This document shows, piece by piece, positions 1 through 8,913 of a stretch of DNA of 64,000 nt (position 1 is the first letter of the stretch; each line of letters begins with the position of its first letter). This DNA is from UBA4744 sp963717135 (lineage in GTDB: Bacteria > Actinomycetota > Acidimicrobiia > Spongiisociales > UBA4744), in the NCBI GenBank assembly GCA_963717135.1, contig CAVQVN010000009.1, positions 372,001 to 436,000 on the forward strand, in the 5' to 3' direction. Below the pieces are notes generated by a model, which did not search any database, was not told where the DNA came from, and saw only the letters and a list, made by a program, of their open reading frames with translations. The translations under genes and the position numbers were made by a program.

Positions 1-257
1 TGGAACTACCACTCTCCCAGCACATGCTGATCGTCCGCAACGCCGATGAGCCCGGCATGATCGGCCGGGTCGCCACGTTCTTGGGAAACGAGAGAATCAA
101 TATCGCCAACATGGTGGTCGGCAGATCTCCGATCACCGGTGAGGCCCAGATGATGGGCCTCGACGTCGACCAGCCCCTCGACCCACAAGTTGTGGAAGGG
201 ATCCGGAAACTCCCGGGCGTCGAAGACGCCCAGTTCGTTCAACTCCCCCTCATCTGA
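1..257 (+). CDS. serA: D-3-phosphoglycerate dehydrogenase, C-terminal ACT domain (5' truncated by window edge)
   Basis: Only the last ~84 codons are present. The reading frame is open from base 3 and enters from before the window. The visible part is an ACT domain with the phrases 'ADEPGMIGRVATFLG' and 'INIANMVVGR', followed by a 'GEAQMMGLDVD' strand, which is the pattern at the end of SerA. SerA oxidises 3-phosphoglycerate as the first step of serine synthesis, and its ACT domain usually binds serine for feedback control. The catalytic and NAD-binding parts are outside the window, so identity rests on the ACT domain alone. Another ACT-containing enzyme is possible but less likely. Confidence 0.8.
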   Translation, partial: ELPLSQHMLIVRNADEPGMIGRVATFLGNERINIANMVVGRSPITGEAQMMGLDVDQPLDPQVVEGIRKLPGVEDAQFVQLPLI

Positions 258-390
258 CCGCCCCCAGCTCCGGCCTTGGCGGATCCCGGGTGAAGCTGGA
301 AAAGGGTCCCCCCGAAATCGGCTCGGTCCTGGGTGTTGGGAAGCCGGCAGATTTCCGGCTGAAGATCGCGCAAAGCGATATCGTTCGATC

Positions 391-744
391 ATGGACCTTG
401 TCTATCCAGGATTCGGTGCCATCGTGGTGCACGGTGAACGGTTCGAGCACGACGTGGTGGTCGAGGCCGGTCGGGTACGGCCCCGCCAGAAGAGACCTTC
501 CAAGGTTCATCGCCACCGGTACGGGCACACGCCGCTGTCGCTCGATGAGGACATCCCCTGGTCCAGCCCCCGGCTGGTGGTGGGAACGGGCGCCAGTGGA
601 CAACTGCCGATCATGCCCGAGGTGTGGGAAGAGGCCCGGGCCCGGGGAATCGAGCTGATCGCCGCACCGACCGTCGAGGCCTGCCGGTTGCTGGGCCCGA
701 TCGACCGACAGGACGTCTACGCCATCCTGCACGTTACCTGCTGA
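391..744 (+). CDS. Mth938-like domain protein
   Basis: A 117-residue protein made almost entirely of a Mth938-like (DUF498) fold. Visible signatures are 'VVHGERFEHDVVVEAG', 'HTPLSLDEDIPW', 'VVGTGASGQLPIMPEV' and a C-terminal 'AILHVTC'. The ATG at 391 is preferred over the longer frame that opens at 190, because the extra N-terminus is arginine/proline-rich read-through and family members begin about here. The molecular function is not established; distant relatives include the mitochondrial assembly factor NDUFAF3. It sits alone between serA and the acyl-CoA ligase, same strand, with 85 bases to the next gene. Confidence 0.8.
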   Translation: MDLVYPGFGAIVVHGERFEHDVVVEAGRVRPRQKRPSKVHRHRYGHTPLSLDEDIPWSSPRLVVGTGASGQLPIMPEVWEEARARGIELIAAPTVEACRLLGPIDRQDVYAILHVTC

Positions 745-829
745 CGGCCCACTCACCGGGGCCGGGCCGAAACTGCCCGACATACGCCGGTAAGCTCCAC
801 CCGACCAACCTACCACGAGAAATACCGTC

Positions 830-2392
830 ATGATCTTCAACAGTCCCCTACCGGACGTAGATCTCTCACCCGTCGCCGTCACCCCAGCCGTGTTCCGTCA
901 TGCCGCCGCCTTGGCCGACAAGACTGCCGTGATCGACGGACCCACCGGACGCTCCTACACCTACGCTCAGCTCCACGATCTGACCCGGCGGGTCGCCGGC
1001 GGGTTGGCGGCCCACGGGTTCGCCAAGGGCGACGTGCTGGCCATCATGGCCCCCAACCTCCCCGAATACGGCATCGCCTTCCACGCCGCCGCCCTGCTGG
1101 GCGGGATCTCGACGACCATCAACCCGACCTACACCGCCGAGGAGGTCGAGTACCAGCTCAACGACGCCGGCGCCACCCTGATGGTCACCATTTCGATGTT
1201 CTTGGACAACGCCCGGCAAGCGGCGGCTCGCAGCCCGATCGAGGAGATCTTCACCTTCGACCTTAACGACGACGCCACGCCGTTCTCGTCGCTGCTCGCC
1301 ACCGACCCGGTCGACGGCCAAACCCCGGTCGACCCCCTGGAGGATGTCGTGACGCTGCCCTACTCGTCCGGTACCACCGGCCTCCCCAAAGGGGTGATGC
1401 TCACCCACCACAACCTGGCCGCCAACCTGGCTCAATCCGAACACGCCCTGGTGATGGAAGACGACGAGGTGGTCGTGGCGGTTCTCCCCTTCTTCCATAT
1501 CTACGGAATGCAAGTGCTGATGAACGGGGTTCTCTACTACGGCGGCACCACCGTCACCCTCCCCCGCTTCGACCTCGAACAATTCCTGCGGGTCATCCAG
1601 GACCAGAAAGTGACCCAGGCATATGTGGTTCCCCCGATCGTGCTCGCCCTCGCCAAACATCCGCTCGTCGACGCCTTCGACCTGTCCTCGCTGCGCCGGG
1701 TGATCTCCGGTGCCGCCCCCCTGACGGCCGAACTGGCCGCCGAGGCGGCCGAACGGATCGGGTGCGAGGTGGCTCAGGGGTATGGGCTCACCGAGACGAG
1801 CCCGGTTACCCACGCCACACCACCCGGACGGCACAAGGCCGGCTCGATCGGTGTGGCGATCTCCAATACCGAGGTGCGGATCGTCGACCCGGCCACCGGG
1901 AAAGACCTCGGCCGCAACGAGGACGGCGAGCTATGGATCCGCGGCCCGCAGGTGATGAAGGGTTACCTCAACAAACCAGAAGCCACCGCCGTCACCATCG
2001 ATGAGGAGGGATGGCTGCACAGCGGCGACATCGGGCACGTCGACGACGACGACCACTCCTTCATCGTCGACCGGCTCAAGGAACTCATCAAGTACAAAGG
2101 GTTCCAGGTGGCACCCGCTGAGCTGGAAGGTCTGCTGCTCACGCATCCGGACGTGGCCGACGCAGCCGTGATACCAGTTCCCGACCTCGAAGCCGGCGAG
2201 CTGCCGAAAGGTTTTGTCGTGCTCAAACCCGGCCACTCCGTTTCGCCGGAAGCGCTGATGGGGTACGTGGCCGGCCACGTCGCCCACTACAAACAGATTC
2301 GCCTGCTCGAACTGGTCGACGAGATCCCCAAGTCGGCGTCGGGCAAGATCCTCCGCCGGGTGTTGCGGGACCGGGAGCGTAATCGGGGCTGA
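830..2392 (+). CDS. AMP-dependent acyl-CoA synthetase / 4-coumarate-CoA ligase-like
   Basis: A 520-residue member of the ANL superfamily, which activates a carboxylic acid with ATP and transfers it to CoA. The P-loop 'YSSGTTGLPKGVMLTH' lies near residue 180, 'QGYGLTETSPV' near 317, the hinge-region 'GWLHSGDIG' near 394, and the C-terminal catalytic lysine is in 'PKSASGKILRR'. Length and motif order fit the 4-coumarate/long-chain fatty acid ligase branch. The substrate cannot be read from the sequence. The nearest genes do not form an obvious pathway with it. All catalytic motifs are intact. Confidence 0.9.
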   Translation: MIFNSPLPDVDLSPVAVTPAVFRHAAALADKTAVIDGPTGRSYTYAQLHDLTRRVAGGLAAHGFAKGDVLAIMAPNLPEYGIAFHAAALLGGISTTINPTYTAEEVEYQLNDAGATLMVTISMFLDNARQAAARSPIEEIFTFDLNDDATPFSSLLATDPVDGQTPVDPLEDVVTLPYSSGTTGLPKGVMLTHHNLAANLAQSEHALVMEDDEVVVAVLPFFHIYGMQVLMNGVLYYGGTTVTLPRFDLEQFLRVIQDQKVTQAYVVPPIVLALAKHPLVDAFDLSSLRRVISGAAPLTAELAAEAAERIGCEVAQGYGLTETSPVTHATPPGRHKAGSIGVAISNTEVRIVDPATGKDLGRNEDGELWIRGPQVMKGYLNKPEATAVTIDEEGWLHSGDIGHVDDDDHSFIVDRLKELIKYKGFQVAPAELEGLLLTHPDVADAAVIPVPDLEAGELPKGFVVLKPGHSVSPEALMGYVAGHVAHYKQIRLLELVDEIPKSASGKILRRVLRDRERNRG

Positions 2393-2542
2393 GCGCCTCC
2401 GGGTCTCCGCTCAGAGTATCGGGTCACCACATCCCGCGGGGTGACGGCTCCCGAGCGTGGAGCCGGCGGAGAACCGGTGATCTCCCACCCGGACCATGTG
2501 TTTCAGGAGGCCACGGTGGGTCGACGTGATCACCGGCTTCGG

Positions 2543-2830
2543 TCAGCCCAAGAAATACATGCCCACCAGGTCGGCGGGGAAATCCTCATCAATCCCCGGG
2601 GTCTCTGGGGCCGTGGCCGGGGTCTCTCCGATGGAGAAGAGCACGAGTTGGTCGGCCGTCTCGGGTTCGGGCCCGACACCGGACCGGTCCCCGAAGGCCA
2701 ACTCCTCTGGAGGCTGTCTATCGACATAGGCGTGGAGCACGACCGTCTCTCGTACCGCGCGGAGCTGTCCGTATCGTCTCCTTTCACCGTACGCCGCCCC
2801 ACCGGGTAGACGCCGGGAATACGTCGCCAT
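2543..2830 (-). CDS. Possible small hypothetical protein
   Basis: A 95-codon frame downstream of the channel gene on the same strand, from an ATG ('MATYSRRLPGG') to a TGA at 2543. The frame stays open upstream without a better start. Composition looks protein-like ('TVVLHAYVDRQPPEELAFG', 'FPADLVGMYFLG'), but I recognise no family and see no clear ribosome-binding site. The opposite strand also carries open frames, so this may be chance coding in a 580-base stretch (2393-2975) that otherwise shows nothing. Confidence 0.25.
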   Translation of the reverse strand: MATYSRRLPGGAAYGERRRYGQLRAVRETVVLHAYVDRQPPEELAFGDRSGVGPEPETADQLVLFSIGETPATAPETPGIDEDFPADLVGMYFLG

Positions 2831-2975
2831 GGCGAGAATGTTTTCGCGATCCTCTACCCAGCGTGGCAATTCGACGGCAACGCCTTCTGAGAGTGGAATT
2901 ACCCGGTCGGTCAGGGCATGTGTAGACCGCGTGGGCAGCCTTTCCGATGATGGCGCCGGAGGTCGAACGTGGCTC

Positions 2976-4352
2976 TCATGCTTGTGGATTCGATTCGGAA
3001 CGGCGGCGGTCGGCAACCCTGCGGACCTCGGCGGCGAACTCAGGGAAGTCGGCGAGCACCTGGTCGAATTCATCGCGACCGAACGCGTATAGGTTGCAGT
3101 AGTCGAGGGCCCGGACCGTGTTCGAGCGGGGTTCGCTGCTCAGCAGCGCCATCTCACCGAAGAAGTCCCCGTCGCTCAGGGTGGCGACCACTGTGTTCTC
3201 ATCCGTGGCCAGCACTTCGACCCGGCCCTTGTTGATGAAGTAGATCCGGTGGCCGATTTCACCGCGGCGCACGATGGTCTCGCCCGGTATGCACACCGTG
3301 GGCTCGAGGTGAAGCACCAGCTCGCGCAGAAACGTCTCGCTGGCTCGCTCAAAGAGCGGCACCTTACGGAGGATATTCCGGTTCAGGTGGAGGGCGATCT
3401 CGATGCGCAGTGAAGAGGGCAGGTCGTCCAGCATCTCGGTCTGCCGGCCCATCCGGCTCTCCCACAGGTAGTTGTAATAGTCACGGACGCGGCCCTGCAG
3501 TTCCCGGGGTACCCGCCGGTCCCGCATGAAGTGGTTGATGGTCTCCATCCGGCCCAGATGCCGGGCCCTCGTCACGTCGAGGTTGGCCAGCAAGCTGGCG
3601 ACGTTGCCGATGATGTAGCCGTACATGGCAACGCCCAGCCCCATGACGACCATGGCGTAGCCGACCTGCAGTGCGCCGATTGGGGCGATGTCGCCGTATC
3701 CGACTGTGGTCAGGGTGGTGATCGACCAGTAGAGCGCCTGCTGGTAGGGGTGGAGTTCGGGATGTCCGGCTTGGGTACCGTCGAGGGCGATCCAACCGCA
3801 GGCGATCCAATGCGACACCATCACGGTCCAAAACGCAAAGAACGCCAGGCGCACGAGGGCGGGATTGAACGACGTCCGCACGCGCCACTCGCGCTGCACC
3901 ACGAGAATCCGCGCCACTCGAAGCACTCGGAGCAGAAGAAGGAGCCTCACCGTCGGGGCCGCCGACGTCCCGGCGATGCCCGGTGCCGCGGCGATGACGT
4001 CGAAGGGGAGGGCGGCCAGCAGATCGACCACGAACCAGGTGCGCAGGTAGTGGCGGCGGATCACAAGGTGGTCGACCACCGGCCGACCACCAATGACTAT
4101 GGGTCGCGAAAACCGCATCAGGATGTCGGCGGCGAACACGAGCGAGATCACCGCTGAGATGACTAGCAGTGGTGCGGCCGGAGGACCGAGTACTACCTCG
4201 GCCGGTATGACGAAGGCGACCCACATGGTCGCCAACAGCACGGCAACATCCCAGACTCCGACGCCGAACTCGTCACGGCGGGCCGTCCCAACCAGCGGCG
4301 GCGCAGGAGCCGCCCGGGTGCTTCCTTCGTCGGGATTCGTTTCTTGCTTCAT
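2976..4352 (-). CDS. Voltage-gated-type potassium channel with cyclic-nucleotide-binding domain
   Basis: A 458-residue six-transmembrane channel. Hydrophobic segments S1-S6 fall roughly between residues 30 and 255. An S4-like arginine ladder ('LRVLRVARILVVQREWR') lies near 140-156, and the pore carries the K+ selectivity filter 'TTVGYGD' near 215-221. The C-terminal third is a cyclic-nucleotide-binding beta-roll with 'GHRIYFINKGRVEVL' and the phosphate-binding cassette 'FFGEMALLSSEPRSNTVRA'. This is the architecture of bacterial MlotiK/CNG-HCN-like channels, so ligand-gated K+ flux is expected. A class III cyclase gene lies at 12.4 kb and could supply the ligand, but that link is conjecture. 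The gene is convergent with the upstream ligase. Confidence 0.9.
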   Translation of the reverse strand: MKQETNPDEGSTRAAPAPPLVGTARRDEFGVGVWDVAVLLATMWVAFVIPAEVVLGPPAAPLLVISAVISLVFAADILMRFSRPIVIGGRPVVDHLVIRRHYLRTWFVVDLLAALPFDVIAAAPGIAGTSAAPTVRLLLLLRVLRVARILVVQREWRVRTSFNPALVRLAFFAFWTVMVSHWIACGWIALDGTQAGHPELHPYQQALYWSITTLTTVGYGDIAPIGALQVGYAMVVMGLGVAMYGYIIGNVASLLANLDVTRARHLGRMETINHFMRDRRVPRELQGRVRDYYNYLWESRMGRQTEMLDDLPSSLRIEIALHLNRNILRKVPLFERASETFLRELVLHLEPTVCIPGETIVRRGEIGHRIYFINKGRVEVLATDENTVVATLSDGDFFGEMALLSSEPRSNTVRALDYCNLYAFGRDEFDQVLADFPEFAAEVRRVADRRRSESNPQA

Positions 4353-4527
4353 CGTTCCCCTGCCGGATCTCGACGCATGCTATCGAGTGTTCCGCACCGG
4401 CCGTCGAGCGGTCCTGGCGCTCCGTGCGCAGCTCCAGATTGACCGGCTGGTCTGCCTCCACCGGGCAACGCAAACACGCCGGGCCCGGCCGAGGGGTAGC
4501 CTGCCGACCAGGCAACCAGGAGGACCG

Positions 4528-4773
4528 GTGACCACAGATCCAATTCGAGGAGTGCTCGACAACCGACCCGGATGGGACTTCTCCGACCTGCCGGCCCTGT
4601 TGCTCGACTGCTCTCTCAGAAAGCCCCCCAAGCAGATAGACACCCCGGGTCGCGTGAACATCACGCTCTTGGGAATTGGGACCCGGCGGGTTGCCGTCGA
4701 GACAATTCGTGCCATCGAAGGCGAGGTAGCCACGAGTGGAGGGTCGGACCCGGCCCCCGACGCCACTCAGTAA
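4528..4773 (+). pseudogene. Truncated flavodoxin-fold NAD(P)H oxidoreductase remnant
   Basis: An 81-codon frame with a good Shine-Dalgarno (AGGAGG, 4519-4524) just before a GTG. Its N-terminal part, 'DFSDLPALLLDCSLRKPP', resembles the first strand of NADPH-dependent FMN reductase-type flavodoxin folds ('..LRALFLNCTLK..'), and 'VAVETIRAIEGEVATS' matches the second strand. The frame ends where a ~200-residue enzyme should continue, and I find no continuation in the other two frames. I read it as a 3'-deleted remnant; a genuinely short protein cannot be excluded. Confidence 0.4.
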
Positions 4774-4802
4774 ATTGGGAAAACCGACATGGAAACCACC
4801 TC

Positions 4803-5141
4803 ATGACGTCCGCCCCCGAGCCGGTCACCCGAAGGTGGTCGGTCTTGCTCGAGTGGATCCTCACTCTGTACGCCAGTGTGACGTTCCTGGTGCTCTGGGT
4901 CGGCTTTGCACTCGCCCTCATCGCCAATCAGGAGTGGCTTGATCGTCTGTGGCTCTGCCTCCAAGACCTGCCCCGGGTGCTGGAGATCGTCGTCTGGGTG
5001 TTGTTCCTCCCCATTACCGTGACCCTGTGGATCTGGCAGTCCTCCTGGTCGACCCTTGGACGGGTGGTCGGCTTCACAGGGATGATTGCCTGGACCCTGT
5101 TGGCTTTGTCGAGTCTGCGGCGACTCGCCAGGTCGAACTAA
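4803..5141 (+). CDS. Small integral membrane protein, unknown function
   Basis: A 112-residue protein with an ATG at 4803. Three hydrophobic stretches are visible, roughly residues 13-38 ('LTLYASVTFLVLWVGFALAL'), 58-75 ('IVVWVLFLPITVTLWIW') and 84-102 ('VVGFTGMIAWTLLALSSL'). No family is recognised. The start was chosen because hydrophobicity begins directly after a short polar N-terminus and the longer frame from 4572 overlaps the oxidoreductase remnant in another frame. It is convergent with the winged-helix gene. Confidence 0.6.
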   Translation: MTSAPEPVTRRWSVLLEWILTLYASVTFLVLWVGFALALIANQEWLDRLWLCLQDLPRVLEIVVWVLFLPITVTLWIWQSSWSTLGRVVGFTGMIAWTLLALSSLRRLARSN

Positions 5142-5187
5142 CCACAAGGCATCGGCGGTGGCCAGAACAACCTTCGCTCGCCGGTCG

Positions 5188-5481
5188 TTACCTCTTCGTC
5201 AGGACTCGCAGCAAGGCCCCCACGGCGAGATGGTCTTCGAGAGGATGTCGCAGGTTCAACTCAGCGTTTACCTCGTAGTGATTCCGCCGTCCGACCCTGT
5301 CGTGGGTGATATATCCGGCTTCCTCGAGCTCGGCAACGATGCGCTGCACCGCCCGCTCGGTGATACCAACCTGGTCGGCTGCCTCCCGTAACCGAATATC
5401 GGGATTCTCGGCTATGCACAACAACACATGGGTGTGGTTGGTGAGAAAGGTCCAGCCGGGAGTCTCTATTTGTCGCGCCAT
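5188..5481 (-). CDS. Winged-helix transcriptional regulator
   Basis: A 97-residue protein that is one winged helix-turn-helix: 'HVLLCIAENPDIRLREAAD' (helices 1-2), 'VGITERAVQRIVAELEEAG' (recognition helix) and 'YITHDRVGRRNHYEV' (wing). An ATG with GGAGG seven bases upstream sets the start at 5481. It lies 37 bases downstream of the stress-protein gene on the same strand and is probably cotranscribed with it. An inverted repeat in the shared promoter region (6469-6537) is a candidate target. The nearest general type is MarR/ArsR-like, and no effector domain is present. Confidence 0.8.
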   Translation of the reverse strand: MARQIETPGWTFLTNHTHVLLCIAENPDIRLREAADQVGITERAVQRIVAELEEAGYITHDRVGRRNHYEVNAELNLRHPLEDHLAVGALLRVLTKR

Positions 5482-5518
5482 ACGTCCTCCAAAACAGGAA
5501 AAGATTTGCTGGTGAGGT

Positions 5519-6448
5519 TCACGGCAGCGACACCGGAGTCGCAAACCCGTCCGGTTTGACGGCCAGCACACTCGTGTCGAGCGAGCCGAGGACCTTCTCC
5601 GCGGTGTTGCCGATCAGCAGGCCGGCAATTCCCCCCCGGGCCAGTGTGCCCATGACCACCACTTCGGGATTCAGAGAGGTAGCAATCTCGGTAATCACCG
5701 GAAACGGATCACCCTTGGAAAGGTGTATAGAGACGTCATCAGCGGGTACTCCGGTGTCGGCGATGAGTTTGTCGACGGCCGTGCGGGCGGTGACGAATGC
5801 CTCTTCCACCAGTCTGTCGACCTCGCCGACCGGCAAACTGACCCGTCCGTTCCGCAGCAGCGTCTCACCGCGGAGGCCCCAGGCGTGAACAAGATGAAAC
5901 TTGCCCCCCTGTCGCGCGGCCAGCGACGAACCCAATTCAACGATCTTGCGGTCCATCTGGGAGGGTTCAGGCTCCTCGAACGGTCCGACTGCCGCCAGCA
6001 CGTCTCCATTTCCGGTGACCCCCGACCGGTAGACCCAGACGGGGACCGGACACTTCCTCAGCAAGTGCATTGTGTTGGACGCCCGCCACAAGCCCGAGGC
6101 CCCCGGCGCCTGGTCCGGCGGCATCATCACCAGATCATGCTCGAAGGCTATCGTGCGCCGAACGACTTCGAGGAACAGAGTGCCGGTCGACACAGCAATC
6201 TCCGCCGCAACCGAACAACCGTCGGCGAGTTCCGCCAACTCGTTGCTTCGGGCTTGCTCAACCATCCGGCGCAGATCGTCGGTCGAGTAGTCGGCCGATC
6301 GACGTTTGGTGATACCGATCGGCGGAACCGCGTCGAAAACCGTTATCCGGGCGCCGTTCTGCTCGGCCAACCGTTCGGCCGCCTTCAGGGTTTCGGTGGT
6401 CTCGACCCCCGGTGGACTGACCACCAGGATGCTTTCGAACCGCTTCAT
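5519..6448 (-). CDS. Tandem-domain universal stress protein
   Basis: A 309-residue protein with two UspA domains. The first (about 1-145) starts 'FESILVVSPPGVETTETL'. The second (about 150-300) ends in the ATP-binding signature 'VVMGTLARGGIAGLLIGNTA', so at least domain 2 should bind nucleotide; domain 1 lacks an equally clear glycine motif. RBS GAGGAGAA precedes the ATG. It is first gene of a two-gene leftward operon with the winged-helix regulator and is divergent from the Mrp antiporter operon, with a 161-base AT-rich intergenic region between. Co-control of stress protein and antiporter is plausible but unproven. Confidence 0.9.
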   Translation of the reverse strand: MKRFESILVVSPPGVETTETLKAAERLAEQNGARITVFDAVPPIGITKRRSADYSTDDLRRMVEQARSNELAELADGCSVAAEIAVSTGTLFLEVVRRTIAFEHDLVMMPPDQAPGASGLWRASNTMHLLRKCPVPVWVYRSGVTGNGDVLAAVGPFEEPEPSQMDRKIVELGSSLAARQGGKFHLVHAWGLRGETLLRNGRVSLPVGEVDRLVEEAFVTARTAVDKLIADTGVPADDVSIHLSKGDPFPVITEIATSLNPEVVVMGTLARGGIAGLLIGNTAEKVLGSLDTSVLAVKPDGFATPVSLP

Positions 6449-6468
6449 GGCTTCTCCTCTCGGTCCAG

Positions 6469-6537
6469 ATATACGAAATACGAAACACGTTTTGAATTTC
6501 TTACGTTATGCTATCATACGTCTCCAATTTCGTATAT
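6469..6537. promoter_or_regulatory. Divergent promoter region with 11-bp inverted repeat
   Basis: The arms ATATACGAAAT (6469-6479) and ATTTCGTATAT (6527-6537) are perfect reverse complements 47 bases apart. They flank AT-rich sequence between the leftward stress-protein gene and the rightward mrpA. Related half-sites (ATACGAAAC, CTTACG, CATACG) occur between the arms. The position suits binding by a dimeric winged-helix protein controlling both directions; the regulator at 5188-5481 is the obvious candidate. Confidence 0.5.
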
Positions 6538-6609
6538 TTCAAGTCAGGTTTTAAGAACCGTGTTTTCAGAAACAGGTAAACGGCGAGATCTCCCGCGATC
6601 TCTGAACCC

Positions 6610-8913
6610 GTGGGTAAACCGATGACGCTGATCGGTCTCCTCGTCGCGCACGTCTTGGCAGCGTTCGCTCTGGCCCTCTTGTCGGGGCGAGGACGACGTG
6701 CCGGGGCGACGCTGGCCGGCGGGTTGATGGCCGCAACTCTGCTGTGGGGACTGATTCGGGCCGGTGCCGTGCTCGACGGGGAGACCATCACCGAGACCTT
6801 GCGCTGGATCCCTTCCCTCGACGTCGGGCTGACGATGAGGATCGACCCGCTGGCGGTGATCTTCATCATCCTGATCGCCGGGATCGGCCTCGCCATCGTC
6901 GCCTTCGGAGCCTCCTACATGCGGGAGAAGTCCCATCCGAACAGGTTCCTGGCTCTGCTCGTTCTGTTCGCCGGATCGATGATCGGCCTGGCGGCCGCCG
7001 ACAACATCTTCGGGCTTTTCGTGTTCTGGGAACTGACGACCATCACTTCTTACTTGCTCATCGGCTTCGACGATGAGAAAGCCGGCGCCCGCGCCGCCGC
7101 TTTTCAGGCGATCCTGACGACCGGTCTCGGGGGCCTCGTTCTGCTCGGTGGCCTCGTTCTGCTGACTCAGGCCGCCGGAACTGCCTCTTTGGCCGAGATC
7201 GTCAGTGCCCCCCCGACGGGAACCCTCTCGACCGTTGCCCTGGTACTGGTCCTGATCGGCGCCTTCACGAAATCGGCCCAGGTGCCCTTCCATTTCTGGC
7301 TGCCGGGGGCCATGGCCGCCCCCACTCCGGCCAGCGCCTACCTGCACTCGGCGACCATGGTCAAAGCCGGCATCCTGATATTGATTCGACTGGCGCCCGG
7401 GTTCTCCGAGGTGGCGCTGTGGACCCCGGTGGTTGTGTCGGTGGGCCTCGCCACTATGGCCTTGGGAGCCTGGCGAGCCCTCCGCCAAACTGACCTCAAG
7501 CTGCTTCTCGCCTACGGAACGGTGAGCCAGCTCGGGTTCATGACCGCCCTCGCCGGATTCGGTACCCCCGGACTCCTCCATGCGGCCGTTGCCGTTCTGA
7601 TCGGACATGCGCTGTTCAAATCTGCCCTCTTCCTGACCGTCGGAGCCGTCGAGGCGATCGGCGGCACACGTGATCTGCGTGAGCTGTCGGGGGTCGGACG
7701 TCACAATCCGCTCCTCGCCCTCGCCGGTGGCATGGCTGCGGCATCGATGGCCGGGGTAGCTCCCCTGCTCGGGTTCGTCACCAAGGAGGCGGCCTTTGCC
7801 GCCCTGATCGAGGAGCGGGCCTGGATACCACTGATGGTCATCGCGGTCGCCTCGGCGGCCACGGTCGCCTACTCGATCCGTTTCTGGCGCGGTGCCTTTG
7901 GCGGCCGGACCGACCCGGCGGTGGCCCGAGCTGAGTCCGGGCGGCGGCGTCCCGGCAGCGGTCTGTGGGCCGCCCCGCTGAGCCTGGCGGCTCTCGGGTT
8001 GGCGCTCGGACTGGCGCCCGGAACGGCCGACCAGTTTGTTTCTGCCGTTTCCGCAGGGGCCAAGCTGGTGTTGTGGCCCGGCTGGAAGCCCGCTTTGGGG
8101 GTCTCCGCCGTCGTCCTGGTGGTCGGCGCGGTCATGCACATCTTCCGTGAACCGATCGGCCGGCTTCAGAGCAACTTCGGTCGAGGACTCATCGCCCGGG
8201 CCTCCAGCGAGGCGGCCTACCGGGGTTCGGTTTCGTTTCTGAATCTCGCCGCCGACCGGACGACCGGCCTGATTCAGCACGGTTCGTTGCCGCTGTATCT
8301 GGCGGTGATCCTCCTCGCCACCGTCGGGGCACCGGCCGCAGCCTTTCTTTGGTCTGGTGGTGACTTAGCCGTCGGGGATACTCCAACCTCGGTCGCCGAA
8401 ATCGGGCTGGCGATCTTGACGGTCGCTCCGGCCTTGGTTCTTCTAGGCGTTCAGCAGCGAATGGCGGCGGTCCTGCTGCTCGGCGCAGTCGGCTACTCAA
8501 TGGCGGGCCTGTTCGTCCTGTACGGGGCTCCCGACCTGGCGCTGACGCTTCTCCTGGTCGAGACGGTCGTCGTCGCCATATTTGCTTTCGTCCTCGCCCG
8601 GCTCCCCCGACGATTCGAGCAACGCGCCCGGCCGATTCGTCGAGTCGTGCGGGCGACGGTGGCGCTGGCCGTCGGAAGCTTCGTGACCGTGGCCGCCCTG
8701 CTGGCCGGCGCAGCACGTCCCGAAGGCCCTGCTCCGTCCGATGTCTACGCGGAGCTGGCCCCGGCCGCCGGAGGAACCAACGTTGTCAACGTCATCCTCA
8801 CCGACTTCCGGGCGCTCGACACACTCGGCGAGATCACCGTCATTGCCACCGCGGCCATCGGCGTCGCCGCCCTCGTTTCGGGTATTCGCGCCCGTCCGCG
8901 GGAGAAGACATGA
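6610..8913 (+). CDS. mrpA: Mrp Na+/H+ antiporter subunit A
   Basis: A 767-residue membrane protein. Its first ~450 residues are an antiporter-like NuoL/MrpA core: 'FGLFVFWELTTITSYLLIGF' with the conserved glutamate, 'TKSAQVPFHFWLP', 'SAYLHSATMVKAG' and 'LLLAYGTVSQLGFM'. The C-terminal part carries the DUF4040 and MrpB-like segments typical of MrpA ('YGAPDLALTLLLVETVVV', 'GGTNVVNVILTDFRALDTLG'). GTG at 6610 and ATG at 6622 are both possible starts and neither has a strong RBS. It is first gene of a seven-function operon joined by four-base stop/start overlaps. Confidence 0.95.
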   Translation: MGKPMTLIGLLVAHVLAAFALALLSGRGRRAGATLAGGLMAATLLWGLIRAGAVLDGETITETLRWIPSLDVGLTMRIDPLAVIFIILIAGIGLAIVAFGASYMREKSHPNRFLALLVLFAGSMIGLAAADNIFGLFVFWELTTITSYLLIGFDDEKAGARAAAFQAILTTGLGGLVLLGGLVLLTQAAGTASLAEIVSAPPTGTLSTVALVLVLIGAFTKSAQVPFHFWLPGAMAAPTPASAYLHSATMVKAGILILIRLAPGFSEVALWTPVVVSVGLATMALGAWRALRQTDLKLLLAYGTVSQLGFMTALAGFGTPGLLHAAVAVLIGHALFKSALFLTVGAVEAIGGTRDLRELSGVGRHNPLLALAGGMAAASMAGVAPLLGFVTKEAAFAALIEERAWIPLMVIAVASAATVAYSIRFWRGAFGGRTDPAVARAESGRRRPGSGLWAAPLSLAALGLALGLAPGTADQFVSAVSAGAKLVLWPGWKPALGVSAVVLVVGAVMHIFREPIGRLQSNFGRGLIARASSEAAYRGSVSFLNLAADRTTGLIQHGSLPLYLAVILLATVGAPAAAFLWSGGDLAVGDTPTSVAEIGLAILTVAPALVLLGVQQRMAAVLLLGAVGYSMAGLFVLYGAPDLALTLLLVETVVVAIFAFVLARLPRRFEQRARPIRRVVRATVALAVGSFVTVAALLAGAARPEGPAPSDVYAELAPAAGGTNVVNVILTDFRALDTLGEITVIATAAIGVAALVSGIRARPREKT

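Noticed and set aside
866..1834. 322-codon minus-strand frame opposite the acyl-CoA ligase
   Set aside because: Composition is His/Gly/Gln-rich shadow coding. The plus-strand frame holds all ANL-family motifs.
6544..8280. 578-codon open frame on the minus strand opposite mrpA
   Set aside because: It is the antisense shadow of a high-GC membrane-protein gene. Its translation is Gly/Gln/Arg-rich low-complexity sequence with no family resemblance, while the plus frame is an unmistakable MrpA.
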